Shown one piece after another: positions 1 to 12,650 of a stretch of DNA of 64,000 bases. Source of the stretch: Siphonodentalium dalli (taxonomy: Eukaryota > Mollusca > Scaphopoda > Gadilida > Siphonodentaliidae). Position 1 is the first letter of the stretch, and each line of letters opens with the position of its first letter. The notes beneath the pieces are model-generated. The model made no database searches and was not told the DNA's origin. It worked only from the letters and a program-made list of their open reading frames with translations. The DNA lies in assembly GCA_032622095.1 (NCBI GenBank), contig CP136064.1, forward strand, positions 192,419,948 through 192,483,947. The letters run 5' to 3'. Both the position numbers and the translations under genes were made by a program.

Positions 1-1600
1 GTGATTGCCCGAAAACCAAACTAATCGGAAAATTCTAAGTCGTCAAGGGTCATAACTTCGCTAAAATAGGGGGACCAAATTCAAACTTGGATCTGTATTT
101 TCATGTGAGTAATCCATATACCAAATGTGAAAACAATCTGCAAAGTTGCCATGAAATAGCTGGAAATATATGTGAAATCTCACTAGGATAGTTTCTACAA
201 CTTCAAAAGGAACCATACACTATTTTTTTTTATTATTGAAAACAGAAACATATATCTATAATAAATATTTAGATATCAATTAAATTTTAGCCATTCGTAA
301 TGTAATCAGTTGTCCATACACCATGAAGCTTGGTCATATTGACCCATTCCAGACAACCAAACTAGGCCACTCCCCTTTAAATAAGCCTACCTTGAAAAGC
401 ACACCACATTTTGAGTTATGACCCATTCTTGGGAGCACTTGTCTCTGAAATTGAAGGGTTTTTGTAGGAATTTCCTTGAGAGAAAGCAACTCATCTCAAA
501 TAGCTCAAAAGAAAACTGCACAGTTTGAGACCTTGATATACAAAAAATAAGAATTTGTTCTCAAGATTGTAGAATTGTACTGATTTGTCAGTCAAATGAG
601 TATAATACATTAGACAACATTTCCAGCAGTAGGTGAAGGTGGCAAAGCATATTAATTGTTATATATCAGATCTGAAAAAACTATATATAATGATCTATTT
701 TATTTAATATCCTACTGCATGTAAATGAGGAAATAATATATCTATTATCGGATAATGACAAATAGGCCACATAAAAATAGTTAAGATTTCTCTTGGTAGA
801 GGTAAATGAAAAATGACCAACGTGACTAGAATAGTGGTTTATTTTGATAAAAGTCAGACAGTGAAAAAACAAGAGACACACATTCAGAGAAAAGTTAAGT
901 CTATTCTACTCTTGAAAACAAAAGACAAACTGTTTTCATTAAGGATAGTGTTATCTCACAGAGCCAGATAACAATGGAGGGGGGATTTCCACACAATACA
1001 CAAAAACATTGATAGTATGTTATTGTTAAATTATCAGACAATATCAAATTCATGTTAGAAGAAAGACTATATAGAAAGCTACCAACTTGTGATTATTATC
1101 ACAACATAGCAAGAGTGAAAAGATATGCAACAGGATAAGAACTAAACAGTGAAATCTACAAGAACAGATATATCAAAGATGAAGTGTTATTAATAAAATC
1201 ACTAACCAAGCAACAGTGTAATAGAAAGATACACAGTAATCTTATATACTAGGGGATTGCCTGTCACAAATGATGACATGCATGACAATATCGTCACTGC
1301 TGATAACGATATATATAAAGCCGACAAACGGTGCACAGAGTTTGTCCAGAATTTTACTTTGGTGTTTTGTAATGACTGACGCCTCTGAAAACACATTTGT
1401 CTTCGGACAACGCATTATATAAGTGAAAATATCACCTTGATAACCTTAAGGAAACATGTAATACTAGTATCTCAGGTCAGGCCTTAAAATCCATAACATT
1501 TTGCGAGAATGAAAATATATTAATTCTACAGCGAATCAATTGCTTTTACGAGAATCAAACTGAGAATGATGATTCTGATTCTCGACAGATTTTCAGCCCT
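1..1600. other. AT-rich non-coding stretch
   Basis: No exon, RNA gene or clear repeat boundary is seen. Reading frames here are short, lack splice signals that would link them, and have no recognisable protein motif. Confidence 0.5.
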
Positions 1601-1765
1601 GCAAGTCATCTTCTACCGAATGCGTGTCATATTCTAAGATGTGCCATAGATAATGGTCAAAATTTGGGCACATGAGGGTGATATATTTTTAGAAGCGTGA
1701 AAATCGTGACAGAGTTACAGACACACACACACCCTCACAAACACTTGGCTTTTATACACTAGTAG
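1600..1765 (+). repeat. Repeat family I fragment (CA/GACA-tailed)
   Basis: The order 'cgtgtcatattctaag', 'cacatgagggt', 'gaaaatcgt', an acacac run and 'cttttatac' matches, with divergence, the copy at 62300-62515. It looks like the tail of a dispersed non-autonomous element. No coding capacity is seen. Confidence 0.5.
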
Positions 1766-1884
1766 GTAGCTAATTAGAAGGTACATTGGCATATAATTTT
1801 AGGATACTATCAGTCATCCGAATAGCTTTTTACTTTTATAAAAAAACATCAACTAATTTTTTAGGTCGCTCTGTTTTCTCTTTC

Positions 1885-1921
1885 TCCCTCTCCTCTCTCT
1901 CTCTCTCTCTCTATCCTTCCC
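1885..1921. repeat. CT-rich microsatellite
   Basis: Interrupted (CT)n run with an uninterrupted ctctctctctctct core; simple sequence. Confidence 0.8.
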
Positions 1922-2050
1922 CTTATCACTCTCTTTCAACTTTATCGTCTCCTTTCTTAATGATATATATTCAGTTTGCACTAGCCAAAAAATTGCTAGT
2001 GCTGACTTTTGGTAATTTTCCTGTCAATGATATTTCTGGTAGAGAAAAGA

Positions 2051-2229
2051 ACCATAGGGAACCTTGCATATATTAGAGAATGCACTGGCTTTCAAGGTCA
2101 ATTTAAATATTGTTAGGCCAAAACATGCTTTTATATATGCGAGGCTCCCTATGGGAGACACACATATATAAGAGAATGCAGTGGCACAGGGTTTTCGCAT
2201 AATTTCAGGAAGCTCCAGACATGGAAGGG
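2051..2229 (+). mobile_element. MITE family B, 5'-truncated copy
   Basis: Right part of the double-hairpin family: end of hairpin 1, the 'ttgttaggcc' linker, hairpin 2 (…atatatgcgaggctccc / gggagac…atatataag) and the 'caggaagctcc' tail ending in aaggg followed by TTAA (2230-2233). The left third is missing. The TTAA flank suggests piggyBac-type mobilisation (inference). Confidence 0.75.
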
Positions 2230-2423
2230 TTAACATAAAGTTATGAGAATCTACAGATATACACTTATACCAAACATGCAGTGTGAAAATACATATACAT
2301 ATATATTGAAAGGAAGAGAAATCAGTCTTTTGAAATATGTTGGTTTGTTTTATTGTTGACGTTATCAGTTTTACAGATATAGGAAATATGTACACAGGGT
2401 TAATTTCACTGGGAAATTAATCT

Positions 2424-2895
2424 GGTCACCAAGTCTGAGTTTAGTGTGCCTGTCATTTGTAGAATGAGGTCCCCAGAAGGTGAATTTAGTGAAACTATCG
2501 CACATAGTCGGCTAGCATCACCAAATTCATCCTGTGGGGACCTCATTCTGCTTAGGCCTCATCTGCTATGGGAGACATAGACTCAGAATGAAGTTCCCAA
2601 ATGGTGAATATTGTGATGTCCACCCATTCGGAACCTCGATTATGCAATGTGTCGTCTGCCAATTTGTGGATATAGAAACTAAACTAAAAATGAAATAGAA
2701 TCTATATGAAGAAGTTTCTATAGAAATTTGATAATAAAGAAACTTTCCAGAGAAGATGAGGCCTAATCAGAATGAGGTCCCAAGAGGGTGAATTTAGTGA
2801 TGCTAGCCAGCTATGTGGGATAGCATCACTAAATTCACCGTCTGGGGACCTCATTCTGCAAATGACAGGCACACCAAACTCAGGCTTGCTGGTCA
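2424..2895. mobile_element. MITE family C, long copy (~470 bp)
   Basis: Terminal inverted repeats of ~38 bp (…gagtttagtgtgcctgtca at left, tgacaggcacaccaaactc… at right). Inside each end is a further palindrome built on 'gaatgaggtcccc' and 'aattcaccctctgggg'. Non-coding. Related copies lie at 28069, 52416, 58520 and 60105. Confidence 0.75.
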
Positions 2896-2957
2896 CTTTG
2901 AGAAGAAACCACTGACCCAAATCTGCACTTATCAGGATTCAAACCAGTATCATCATC

Positions 2958-5805
2958 ATCACCCCCGTGTACGTGCCATCCCCAAAACCGAGGGTATCGC
3001 CAAAACCGAGAATATGGGAAAGTCATTTTCACGTATATGATATGGGGATATGTTTGTTTCTCATCGTAATACAGACATCGAGCATCGTATGTGTATGTCC
3101 ACACGAAGCAGGAGTATTTATCCACTAGTTGTCATTTAGTTTTCCCAGATCAGACCATTAATTTTTTTTTGGCGAATTTTTTCATTGGTGGTTTTGCTTT
3201 TGCTCACTCAAATTTTCGAGAACATCCATTCACTAGTATAGTTCCTGGACTTCCACGCTTCCAAAACAAATGCCGGTATATAGTTGAATCTGTCAATGAA
3301 GCATAGGATTTGACAGAATTTAAAAAATCCGTGTCGTTCTCAATATCCGCGCGATATGAAGGGACCACTGTCGGTCCAGAAAGATGCGAACGGCACAAAT
3401 GAAGATGCGACCAAACGCCGAGTTTCTGTGCAGTAAATATCCGTATTACTTAAGGAGTTCTGATGAGTTTTCGAGTGTTTTTATGTGTATCTGAGACTGA
3501 TCAATTGGACTGCGAATGTCATCTGAAATATGAATCCATAACATATTCGAAACATTGTGTGCATATATATTATGAATGTGTTTCAATTGAAATTAATTGA
3601 ACATCCATCTCAGCATTCAGATTTGCGATCTCAAGAACGCGAATGAAGGATAACGCGATGCCTTGATCACACGCACGTGAATGCTGCCGTTCGCATGCAT
3701 GCAGCTAATCGGTTATTCGTTTAGTATTAACATGCTTGGAGTTTGTATATAGACCTGCCATGATTGTCATGTGCACATGTAAATTGCACTATAGTTTACA
3801 ACTTTTCTAATTTAGCCCTAGGACCACATATTTAGTGGGCATAATATTTACACAAGACTTCATTATGTTATCGTATAGGTTGCATATAGTGTAATTGATA
3901 TGTAACTTTAACCGAAATGAATCTTATCTTATCAGGGTCTACGTCCTGAGTTTGGTTTATGGTTCTAACCAAAATTGTTATGGATGTTCAGCGTCAAGTC
4001 GCATCTGACTTTCCCTAACGCTTCGTCTATGGGCACAATTTCCAATGGCGCATCTGATTCAGACATGGTGTTTCATAATACTAAATTCGAGATGCCACAA
4101 AATATCCGCGCAACACATAATGGACCGGATGAATTGACTGATTAAGGGATTAATTATAATTTCATTAAGCCTTCCGCACCCGGTGATTTTATGCGGACTG
4201 GCTGTTTTTGCTTTGTTCACAGACAGAGATAATTGTTGCGATTATAGCTCCACTCGTGCAAACATTCACGAGACCCGATGATGAGTATAACGTGTCATGC
4301 ATCATAAATGTATTTGTCTTCAAGGAGAGTATTTGTTTTGTTGTGGGGGGGGGTCTTAACCTCTGTCAAACCATTCAAAAAAGAAAAATGGATACCATGG
4401 CACATGGTGGCGGTCAAGCGAGCAATTTCCAATAACAATTCTTATACAAAACATCACAGGAAAAAAGATAAATATGTATACGTGCTCTATCCGCGAACAT
4501 ACTAGGCTACATCCGAAGATAACATGTTCTGTCTTTTAGTCGGCTAATTCATCCATTCGGTTATAGGGATGTGACAGTGGTGTGTTGGTGCAACATAACA
4601 CTTCCCCAGATATATATAGAACTTCATATCTGAGGAAGATACGTTATTGATCAAAACCGCATGGTCTGGTTTGATTTTGTTTAAACATGGTTTTGTACGT
4701 AGACACAATACAGAGGCCCATCGACATCCGGATAAGAAGGCACACACGTTAGCCACACATAGCACATTGTGATGATATATGTACGGATGTTTAAGGTTAA
4801 CATAGAATCGTTACAATATTATCTGATGACTCTTAAAAAGCCAGAATTGCATAATTTGGAGCAATACGAGATATGTATATTCGATAAGATGATTCGGTTT
4901 CATTGTCGCGTAACGGTCTACTCGAGTGGGAACGAGTCATAAAGTCTGTAAAATAAACATGATTATAACAAATCGTTGATACGCTGTAGCGTGTCGTACG
5001 GCATGTGTGGTCTATATACAAACTCCAAGCATGTTAATACTAAACGAATTTCCGATTAGCTGCATGCATGCAAACGGCAGCATTCACGTGCGTGTGATCA
5101 AGGCATCGCGTTATCATCCATTCACGTTCTTGAGATCGCAAATCTGAATGCTGAGATGGATGTTCAATTAATTTCAATTGAAACACTTTCATAATATATA
5201 TGCACACAATGTTTCGAATATGTTATGGATTCATATTTCAGATGACATTCGCAGTCCAATTGATCAGTCTCAGATACACATAAAAACACTCGAAAACTCA
5301 TCAGAACTCCTTAAGTAATACGGATATTTACGGCAAAGAAACTCAGCGTTTGGCGCATCTTCATCTGTGCTGTTCGCATCTTTCTGGACCGACAGTGGTC
5401 CCTTCATATCGCGCGGATATTGAGAACAACAAGGATTTTTTAAATTCTGTCAAATCCTATGCTTCATTGACAGATTCAACTATATACCGGCATTTGTTTT
5501 GGAAGCGTGGAAGTCCAGGAACTATACTAGTGAATGGTTGTTCTCGAAAATTTGAGTGAGCAAAAGCAAAAACACCATTGAAAAAATTCGCCAAAAAAAA
5601 TAATAATGGTCTGATCTGGGAAAACTGATTGACAACTGGTGGATAAATACTCATGCTTCGTGTGGACATACACACACGATGCTCGATGTCTGTATTACGG
5701 TGAGAAACAAACATATCCCCATATCATATACGTGAAAATGACTTTCCCATATTCTCGGTTTTGGCGATACCCTCGGTTTTGGCGATACCACGTACACGGG
5801 GGTGA
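2958..5805. mobile_element. Foldback-like element with ~800-bp inverted arms
   Basis: Arms 2958-3755 and 5009-5805 are near-identical inverted copies around a ~1250-bp single-copy centre. The outer ends read atcacccccgtgtacgtg and its complement. Just inside each end is a two-copy short tandem 'ggtatcgccaaaaccga'. Long inverted arms with short terminal tandem repeats fit foldback-type non-autonomous DNA transposons. The centre has no recognisable transposase and I could not define a target duplication. Confidence 0.7.
5350..5559 (+). other. Open frame duplicated in both foldback arms
   Basis: The frame reads 69 codons from a TTG and contains SGPTVVPSYRADIEN and GSPGTILVNGCSRKFE. The mirror copy (3398-3204, minus) is nearly identical in protein, with two adjacent residues changed in the shared part. 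There is no ATG at the start and no known family is recognised. It may be open only because the arms are young copies, so it is not called a gene. Confidence 0.25.
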
Positions 5806-6720
5806 TCATTAGACGGTTTATGTTAGCCTAATCAGCCCTCTAAATTCAGATTGTTTGGCTTTGGCAATCTGCTATGACAACCCTTTGCCGTGGCCTAGTT
5901 TGCTTCAGCAAATGGCATCGGCATTGCTGATTGGCATAGCCAATAATGAGGGCTGCCTAATAGGCCATGCTCTTTATCAACTGAGCATCATGGCACCCCA
6001 GAAAAAGTGTGGATTGAGATTGCCCAGCACATAATGTTATTATCACACCTAGAACTGTGGGGAGCAACCTGAACTTGAGGTGAGCCACCGGCAATTTGAA
6101 TAACTCTACTCCTAAAATAATATATCACTAATTGGCTATTGTGTTAGTGATATGACTAGACTTACAATAACTGCAATGGAGATTGGAAGTTTGCCTTCAG
6201 CTACAGAGAGCCAGTTCTAAATTCTATAGATAAAGCAGCCTACTTAGAAGTGAACACATTTGTGAGTAAAGCAAGAGCAGAAATGGTTATGGCTAACATT
6301 AAAGTGACATTCATAGTGAAGTTAGAATAAATTTGGTACAATTCTAAAGGTTCACAAGAACACGAAAATATAAATGACACTGTAGCTCAACTTTGACGAA
6401 GGGATATTTTAGAACCAATGCCACTCTGAGATACATGCGTTATTAGAACATGGGTTTGAGAAGAACTAAGATCTAAATATTACAAACAATTTGCTGTTGA
6501 AACTGTGTGACAAAAAATGTTAATGGAAAATAAATTTTCATACGATTACATACATGTATGTGGACTAATGGAGCAATCAGAAATCCTGAGGTCTGACTTT
6601 GTGAATAATTTATAGTGACAAACTAGTTGTACCTAGTACTAAAAGCATTAACAAATTGTTTATCGAGCAGACGTTTGAAAGGAAAGAATACCATCAGGGG
6701 TAACATAGATTGTTCAAGCC
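5806..6720. other. Non-coding stretch
   Basis: AT-rich, no exon-like frame and no repeat boundary recognised. Confidence 0.45.
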
Positions 6721-6729
6721 GGATCACTG

Positions 6730-6912
6730 TTTAAAGGTGGTCTATCTCTTCCTAGCAAGTTTTATATAGTTTTCGGGGTATTCAAAGATTTGTGGTATAT
6801 GAATTCACCTGACAGTATAAAATAATAAATATGAGTCGAGGACATCTATCTGGAAATGCTTCTATCAATTATATTGATTTTATATCGATATTTTATAATA
6901 TAATGGGATAAT
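6730..6912. mobile_element. MITE family F fragment
   Basis: Shares 'tttaaaggtggtctatctc', 'aaatgcttctatcaatta' and the following AT-rich segment with the full copy at 33411-33820. Only the left arm is recognised here. Confidence 0.55.
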
Positions 6913-7527
6913 CAATTGTCAATGTTTCATTACAATTTTTAATATTTTAGATATAATTATCCCACATGCTACGCTCCAAACGAATGCGAGACATAAAATG
7001 TCCCAAATGGATTCTATGTGTGTGTAATCAATATTAACTGATACATGTAGCGTTTCCAGACAGGGGTCTTCAATTCATTTTTATTATTTTATTCCCAGGA
7101 AACTATATTAAACTTGTTACAGGAAGAGGTTGACCATGTTTTAACATTTCAACACTTTTTTATTTTATTGAATAATTGATACAGATGACACTGAAAAACA
7201 TTTATCTAACAGAACCAGTATGAGAAATTGGAATATGATCAGAGTAAAAGTACTGTTTCCATAGTTGAATACAGAAAGGATATGCCAAAATTTAGAAAGA
7301 AACCAATGGCAATGAACCTCAGACAGTTCTAAATTTTGAACAGGATAAAAAAAAAATGGTAATATCAATAGAGTAGTTTGAAGCAACTAACGTTTTTACA
7401 AATCATTGCATGTGGCACCATACTGCCTAATTTCTCAAATTTGTCTGCATACATGTATGTAGGAGGTAAAAGAAAAACATTACTACAGAAATTCATCTTC
7501 TGTAAATTAAAATCCTCAGGAATATTC

Positions 7528-7776
7528 TTTTAATTTTGTTGTGATTAGGGTGTTGAATTTAAACATTTACATTCAAATAAAATTGTAAATTGAAAACAGA
7601 TAAAATGGAGGTAACTACATCTAATTTTTAGCATTTAAAACAAAGATGACTTGTCATTTTAATTTTGTTGTGATTAGGGTCTTGAATTTAAACATTTACA
7701 TTCAAATAAAATTGTAAAAAATTGAAAACAGATAAAATGGAGATAACTACATCTACTTTTTAGCATTTAAAACAAA
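7528..7776. repeat. Two-copy direct tandem duplication (~129 bp)
   Basis: Copies start near 7528 and 7657. Both run from 'ttttaattttgttgtgatt' through 'gaatttaaacatttacatt' to 'gcatttaaaacaaa'. They differ by a few substitutions and a short insertion (aaaaa), so the duplication is fairly young. Non-coding. Confidence 0.85.
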
Positions 7777-8509
7777 ATGTGTTGTTACCCTCCTCCCTAT
7801 TTTACCACCTTCTGATTGGTCCAAGTCTGTCACGTACCAGGCGACAAATCACACTGTCGTCCGCTGAGCCGGGGGACATTGTTTTTGTCACCCGCCTGAT
7901 GTTATATTGCATGAATATCTCCTAGTACACACAGTGCAGTAACTCAGCTATTTCAAATCAATACGATGTACTATAATCATAAATCTTACATACCCCATGG
8001 ATTAAAAAAAAACACCAGTTGTGGTGTTTGCTAATTTGCTTATATTTGGTGAACACTAATATTCAAACTTTTATGTCGATAATTTTATCTGAAAAGTGTT
8101 ATTATGTACTTTTTACATAGAAACATCTGGGTGATTCAATATCTTCAAGTCGACATAATCTTGCTGATATTGACTATTTAACCACCAAAATGATGGTAAA
8201 TAACTGTGATTATCAAATGCATAATGGCTTGACTATCTTTTATGGAACAGAAATCCTAGGATGATATGAAGTTACTAAAATTATACATAATCGCAAAAGA
8301 AAGCACTCGTGCGATACAATGACTCAGTGTCACATCGTGCATGTGAATGACAAGGATTTTTTCTTTAGTAATCGGATAACAAAACAGTTGTTGCCTTTCT
8401 TCTCGGGAGACATTCCGTTCTAGAGCGGATGACAAATCTCAATGTCTCCCTCGACAGGGGGCGACAACTGTACAATGATGCATGTTCCTTGGAGAAACAA
8501 GTTCTGTTA

Positions 8510-8590
8510 TTATAAAAATAATAATAATAATAATAACAGCACTAATAGAGTGCTTATCCCCCATGAGGGCCCCTAAGCACTTTTCATATT
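8510..8590. repeat. (ATA/TAA)n microsatellite with short hairpin-like flank
   Basis: A run of about eight 'ata' units is followed by 'agagtgcttatcccc' and 'aggggcc…taagcactttt'-type inverted sequence, a common pattern at the 3' end of dispersed elements. No coding content. Confidence 0.5.
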
Positions 8591-9612
8591 AGAATAGATA
8601 CACATAACATGCACATGTTAATCTGGAGAGATGTTCAGAATAAATAAGCACACAGCAGCCAGACGAAGATATAATACAAGTGTAATACATATACTTTTCA
8701 TTGAGGCTAAAATTCAAGTAATTTTCTAATTAACCAATTTGATAACAAACTAATAAATATGTGATTTGACAATCAAGAGGACCACTCGTACTGGAATGGT
8801 AAGGGTATGGACAATTGCTATTATATACCTTATTTCTGCAACACTGTTGACGCCATGGTTTCCAGATTATAAAACCAAACAAATAGCTCACAAAGAGCAT
8901 AGTCTTCACATATGTTGTGAAAAACGGCTTCTTGAAGTGCTCATCATCAAAGAGGAACTACAAAAAATTAACAATATGAATTACTTATCACTAAGTTGGG
9001 CCATGGTTAATTAATTTAATTTTTAGCATCAATCACCGCATATTTCCCTTTTTGGCAGAAAATCATTACTAGTATGCATTTGATTAATTATTGGCACAAA
9101 GCACAATTCTATTGTCCCAAAGAGGGTCCCCTTTGAAACGTCAGTTGAGAACCTTTGCTTTTAGTCCCTAAAAACATGCTTCATTTGCATAAAATGAATG
9201 TAAACAAGATTGGCATTAATATTTATGTTATATTATAATTACATTGTACTATATAAGTAACTTCATAAACCTATCGAGAATAATTAATAATGAATAATGC
9301 ATTTCGCATTTAATTCTCAGAATCCTAGATGATGCTAAACATAATCTAAATTAACCATAGCCTTATAAGCTCAATTATTAAGACAGTAACTCAGTAATTA
9401 GACAATTATTAGTACAAGTAGCTTGTCAATGGAACAGTCCAATTAGTCCATCCTATGAGAAGAATAGTGTGATAGCAACCATTTAATCTTTTTAAAATCG
9501 GTTGCAAATGCAGTTTGTGCTCCGTAAACATTTTTTAAAGTTCTAGTCTTGAATCATCAAAACTCATTTAGAGCAGAAATTTTCTTTGTTTAAAATTGTT
9601 AAGATGATAAGC
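8591..9612. other. Non-coding stretch
   Basis: An 82-codon plus-strand frame (8766-9014) was examined. It has no homology I recognise, no strong start context and no adjacent convincing splice sites. No repeats identified. Confidence 0.4.
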
Positions 9613-9615
9613 CAA

Positions 9616-9828
9616 CAGTAATGCCCTAAATAACCGACTCCTTAACCACAGCAGAATTATGGGTAATTTTTCAGGATTTAGCCAGAAATATGGCTTGTTG
9701 CCATCCATCGGAAAGCTCTCTCTCAGAGCTTTTCAATGAATGGCAACAAGCCATAATTCCGACTAAATCCTGAAAAATTACCCATAATTCTGCTGTGGTT
9801 AAGGAGTCGATTATTTAGGTCATTACTG
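9616..9828. mobile_element. MITE family A, copy 1 (near full length)
   Basis: Almost perfect ~105-bp inverted arms: left begins cagtaatgccctaaata, right ends tatttaggtcattactg. The centre is 'ggaaagctctctctcagag'. TA follows the right end; the left TA has mutated to AA. Non-coding, no transposase. Confidence 0.9.
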
Positions 9829-11560
9829 TAGTTTATACCTTTGTGAGCTCGGATGATGCCACCCATATGACATCAACAATCAGCAGAATGAAAACACCAA
9901 ATACAAGTCTCTGTGTCTTGTTGAGTCCTCCCAGACACAGCATGATTTGCTGTTCTCATCTCCTCATCAACTCAGCCTGATAAGCATGTTTGCTGTAAAT
10001 ATAGAGTTTATTCATAGTAGTGAATTTAGGCTACCGTTATGACCGAAAATGCGAGTGTCATGGCATGAAAAATGATGAAAAAACAGGCATATATGGTATG
10101 AGGATGCTTTTTCAACTCCCAGACCTGCATAAAAGTAAAAGGTGTTTTACTGCGTAAAATATTTTTAATTTGTTTCGACCTACTTCCATTGTCAATAGCA
10201 GGTCACATGCTTTTGTGACATTCGATTGCTCATGAAATCACGAACTGAATAAAAACTTGTCATTTGAAATCTAATGATTAGCATACATAGGAAATAATAA
10301 AACACAGTAACAATAGTCCCATATACCGGTTTCTCATGGCAGTATACATGTATACAAAGAACAGGGATGTGACGAATGTTTGTGGGTACAATGTAGGTGT
10401 TGTTGGGAGGGTGTGCATGCATGTTTGCAATAAATTACACCTCAACTTAATTTTTTCAATGGTTAGAGATTTGGTAATTTCAGACCTAAAATATGTTGAA
10501 TTTGTTCTGATAGTTTAATTTACCAACCAGTAGTTAGAGTGAATGTTTTTTTAGACCACAGTGAAATATTATCCAATTGTCGGTAAATTAATTTGATTGA
10601 AATGGCTATCAGTTGGAACAATTCCAACTATACAGGGTGTCAGGTAGAAAACGTCTAGCAGTTGGAAATCTTGAGGGACCTGCTGAAAAATCAAAGCCAA
10701 CCCACCCTCAGGGGGTTTTGGATGGGCAGGTACATGGTCAGAGGGCTCCCGGATGGGGATGTTGAAATCACCCCATTGAACCAGACAAATCTCACAAACC
10801 CACGCCCTTCAGTTGGAAAGTAACTCAAACTTCCTAACTGTTGGAAATTTCGAACCCGACACCCCCAAAGGTTGGATATTTTAAGACCAAAATAATGACA
10901 AAAAAATAGAAAAGATGTGATGTTGCAGGTTGATTATATTGGGGGGAGGCTGCGCAATTTTCAAATTAACCCACACTTGAGGGCAGAACTTGAGGTGAAC
11001 TTGGGTATACTCCTCAAGTGGCGATACACACCCAACTCCTCCTACTGTCTTTTGCGTCCATGGTCTGGTTGAAACATTTACTTTTGTTTTTTATTTCTGA
11101 ATCAGTGTAAAAGGGAAGTAATTGTGAGTCCTAATTTTGTTGTTGCTTCTTTCTTGATGAATATGTTGAATACAAATGTAATCTAAATGGCTTGAATTGT
11201 GATCCACCAATAAAGCGAAAGGTGGGCTGGCTCATACATGAATGTATATATAGTCTGTTGATATTAATATAGTGCTGCATGTATTTGTCTATCAGATTTG
11301 GCACTGCACATGCATTGCAATGAAACAGGTACGTCACCTTTGTCATTGGTCATATCAACATATAGGCCAAATTAATATGTTGTCAGGTTTGTGTGTTTGT
11401 CATTAATTAATTTAGAAATCAAAATATATACTGTCCGAAAATATCTATTGAGCTTCAAAGCTCCAAATGGTAAGTCACTGACAATTAGATATGAGTAAAA
11501 TATATGAGTTACAGATCTTTCCGTAATTAAATAAGTTATAGGCAATAAAAAACAACTTCG
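9829..11560. other. Non-coding stretch
   Basis: Contains a GT-rich segment around 10360-10420 and several imperfect 'agttggaa' repeats at 10610-10870, which resemble sequence near 37660-37720. No exon or mobile-element ends could be defined. Confidence 0.4.
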
Positions 11561-11566
11561 TCACTC

Positions 11567-11640
11567 GAGGTGACTCCAGACGGTACAATCTGCTATTCAT
11601 CTAATGACTGAGCCACTTGGGATCCCTTACATGATGAAGT
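11567..11640 (-). repeat. Possible tRNA-derived SINE head
   Basis: On the minus strand a segment reads gtggctcagtcattag, which matches a Pol III A-box (TGGCTCAGTCA). About 30 bp later is a weak B-box-like 'ggagtcacctc'. A clover-leaf is not convincing, so this is at best a decayed tRNA-derived sequence. Confidence 0.25.
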
Positions 11641-12640
11641 GGCTTTGGTATAGTGGTTTATATATGACTACATGTAAGTGATGCATTGATTCAATGGATA
11701 ATATTCAGTCTGTTCTGGAAAAGGTAAAGTTGTGATTTGGAATGTGAGCACCCAAAGTGCTCAAAACGATCGAAAGATCTTCTCTGTCACCTTATAGTCT
11801 GGTAAATATCCACTTTCCAGTGTTTAATAGCAGTTAATTGCCTTTACCCCTGTTTACCCCTTTAGAAAGAATTGAGCTCCCTCGTTACTACCCGACACCC
11901 ACACCAACTGCTGCCACCTCTGGTCTGACTATGTACTAGTAGCTTTAAAAAAGCAATCACACACTGTAGTACTATACCAACTATGATTTGTGAGTGAATT
12001 CCATCACATTTGTACATAAATAGCTCTGCATATTTGTGTTGAAAACAATTGTTATTTGAATTGATATTTCCGCAATAAAAATTAACAAATAAATATATTT
12101 TTCAATAAATAATTTCTCTACAAATCAGTTATATTGATTGTGATGCTGAAAGTGCTAATATTCATCTTCTTCAACATATAATCAGGTTTCGAAATGATGA
12201 CGTACACATGTATCCCCTGTGGTTCGTTGTCAATGATGATCTGAAAATTGTTTTGTTTACATTCTATGATGCTGAAATAGAGTCTAATAAACGAGTTCAT
12301 GTTTGATGCAAAGCTTTTAATTGGAATAAATACATATCGCAAATATAAGCGGCGGCAACAAACTAGAAAGCTCCGTAAACAATAACGTAAAAACATGAAA
12401 AAATACAAGAAGTGGACAAACATCTCACATGATATTCACTAGATGGGAAGGATGTTCTATGTGTGATATTCAGGAGGATAGTTGCAAAATTCTTGAAGCT
12501 GGTTCCATTAGAAGTTTCATTATGTTCTTCGCATTACGAGGAACAATGAAGAGACCTTAGCAACGAAGAACTCAAATTAATTATGTGAGCATAAAAGTAA
12601 TCGCCAGAGAAGAAAACATGGAAAACAAACAAGATTGTCG
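11641..12640. other. Non-coding stretch upstream of LINE relic
   Basis: A 101-codon minus-strand frame (12423-12118) lies here, but it is hydrophobic AT-rich translation without a recognisable domain. The DNA may belong to the 5' region of the adjacent LINE relic (inference). Confidence 0.35.
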
Positions 12641-12650
12641 ATCGAACATT

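Noticed and set aside
8766-9014. 82-codon plus-strand frame
   Set aside because: No recognisable domain, no convincing start context, no linked exons.
9616-9828. CRISPR-like or regulatory palindrome
   Set aside because: A single long inverted repeat with TA-type insertion behaviour and twelve dispersed copies is a MITE, not an array with spacers.
12118-12423. 101-codon minus-strand frame
   Set aside because: Hydrophobic AT-rich translation, opposite strand to the LINE relic, no domain, no splice or start support.
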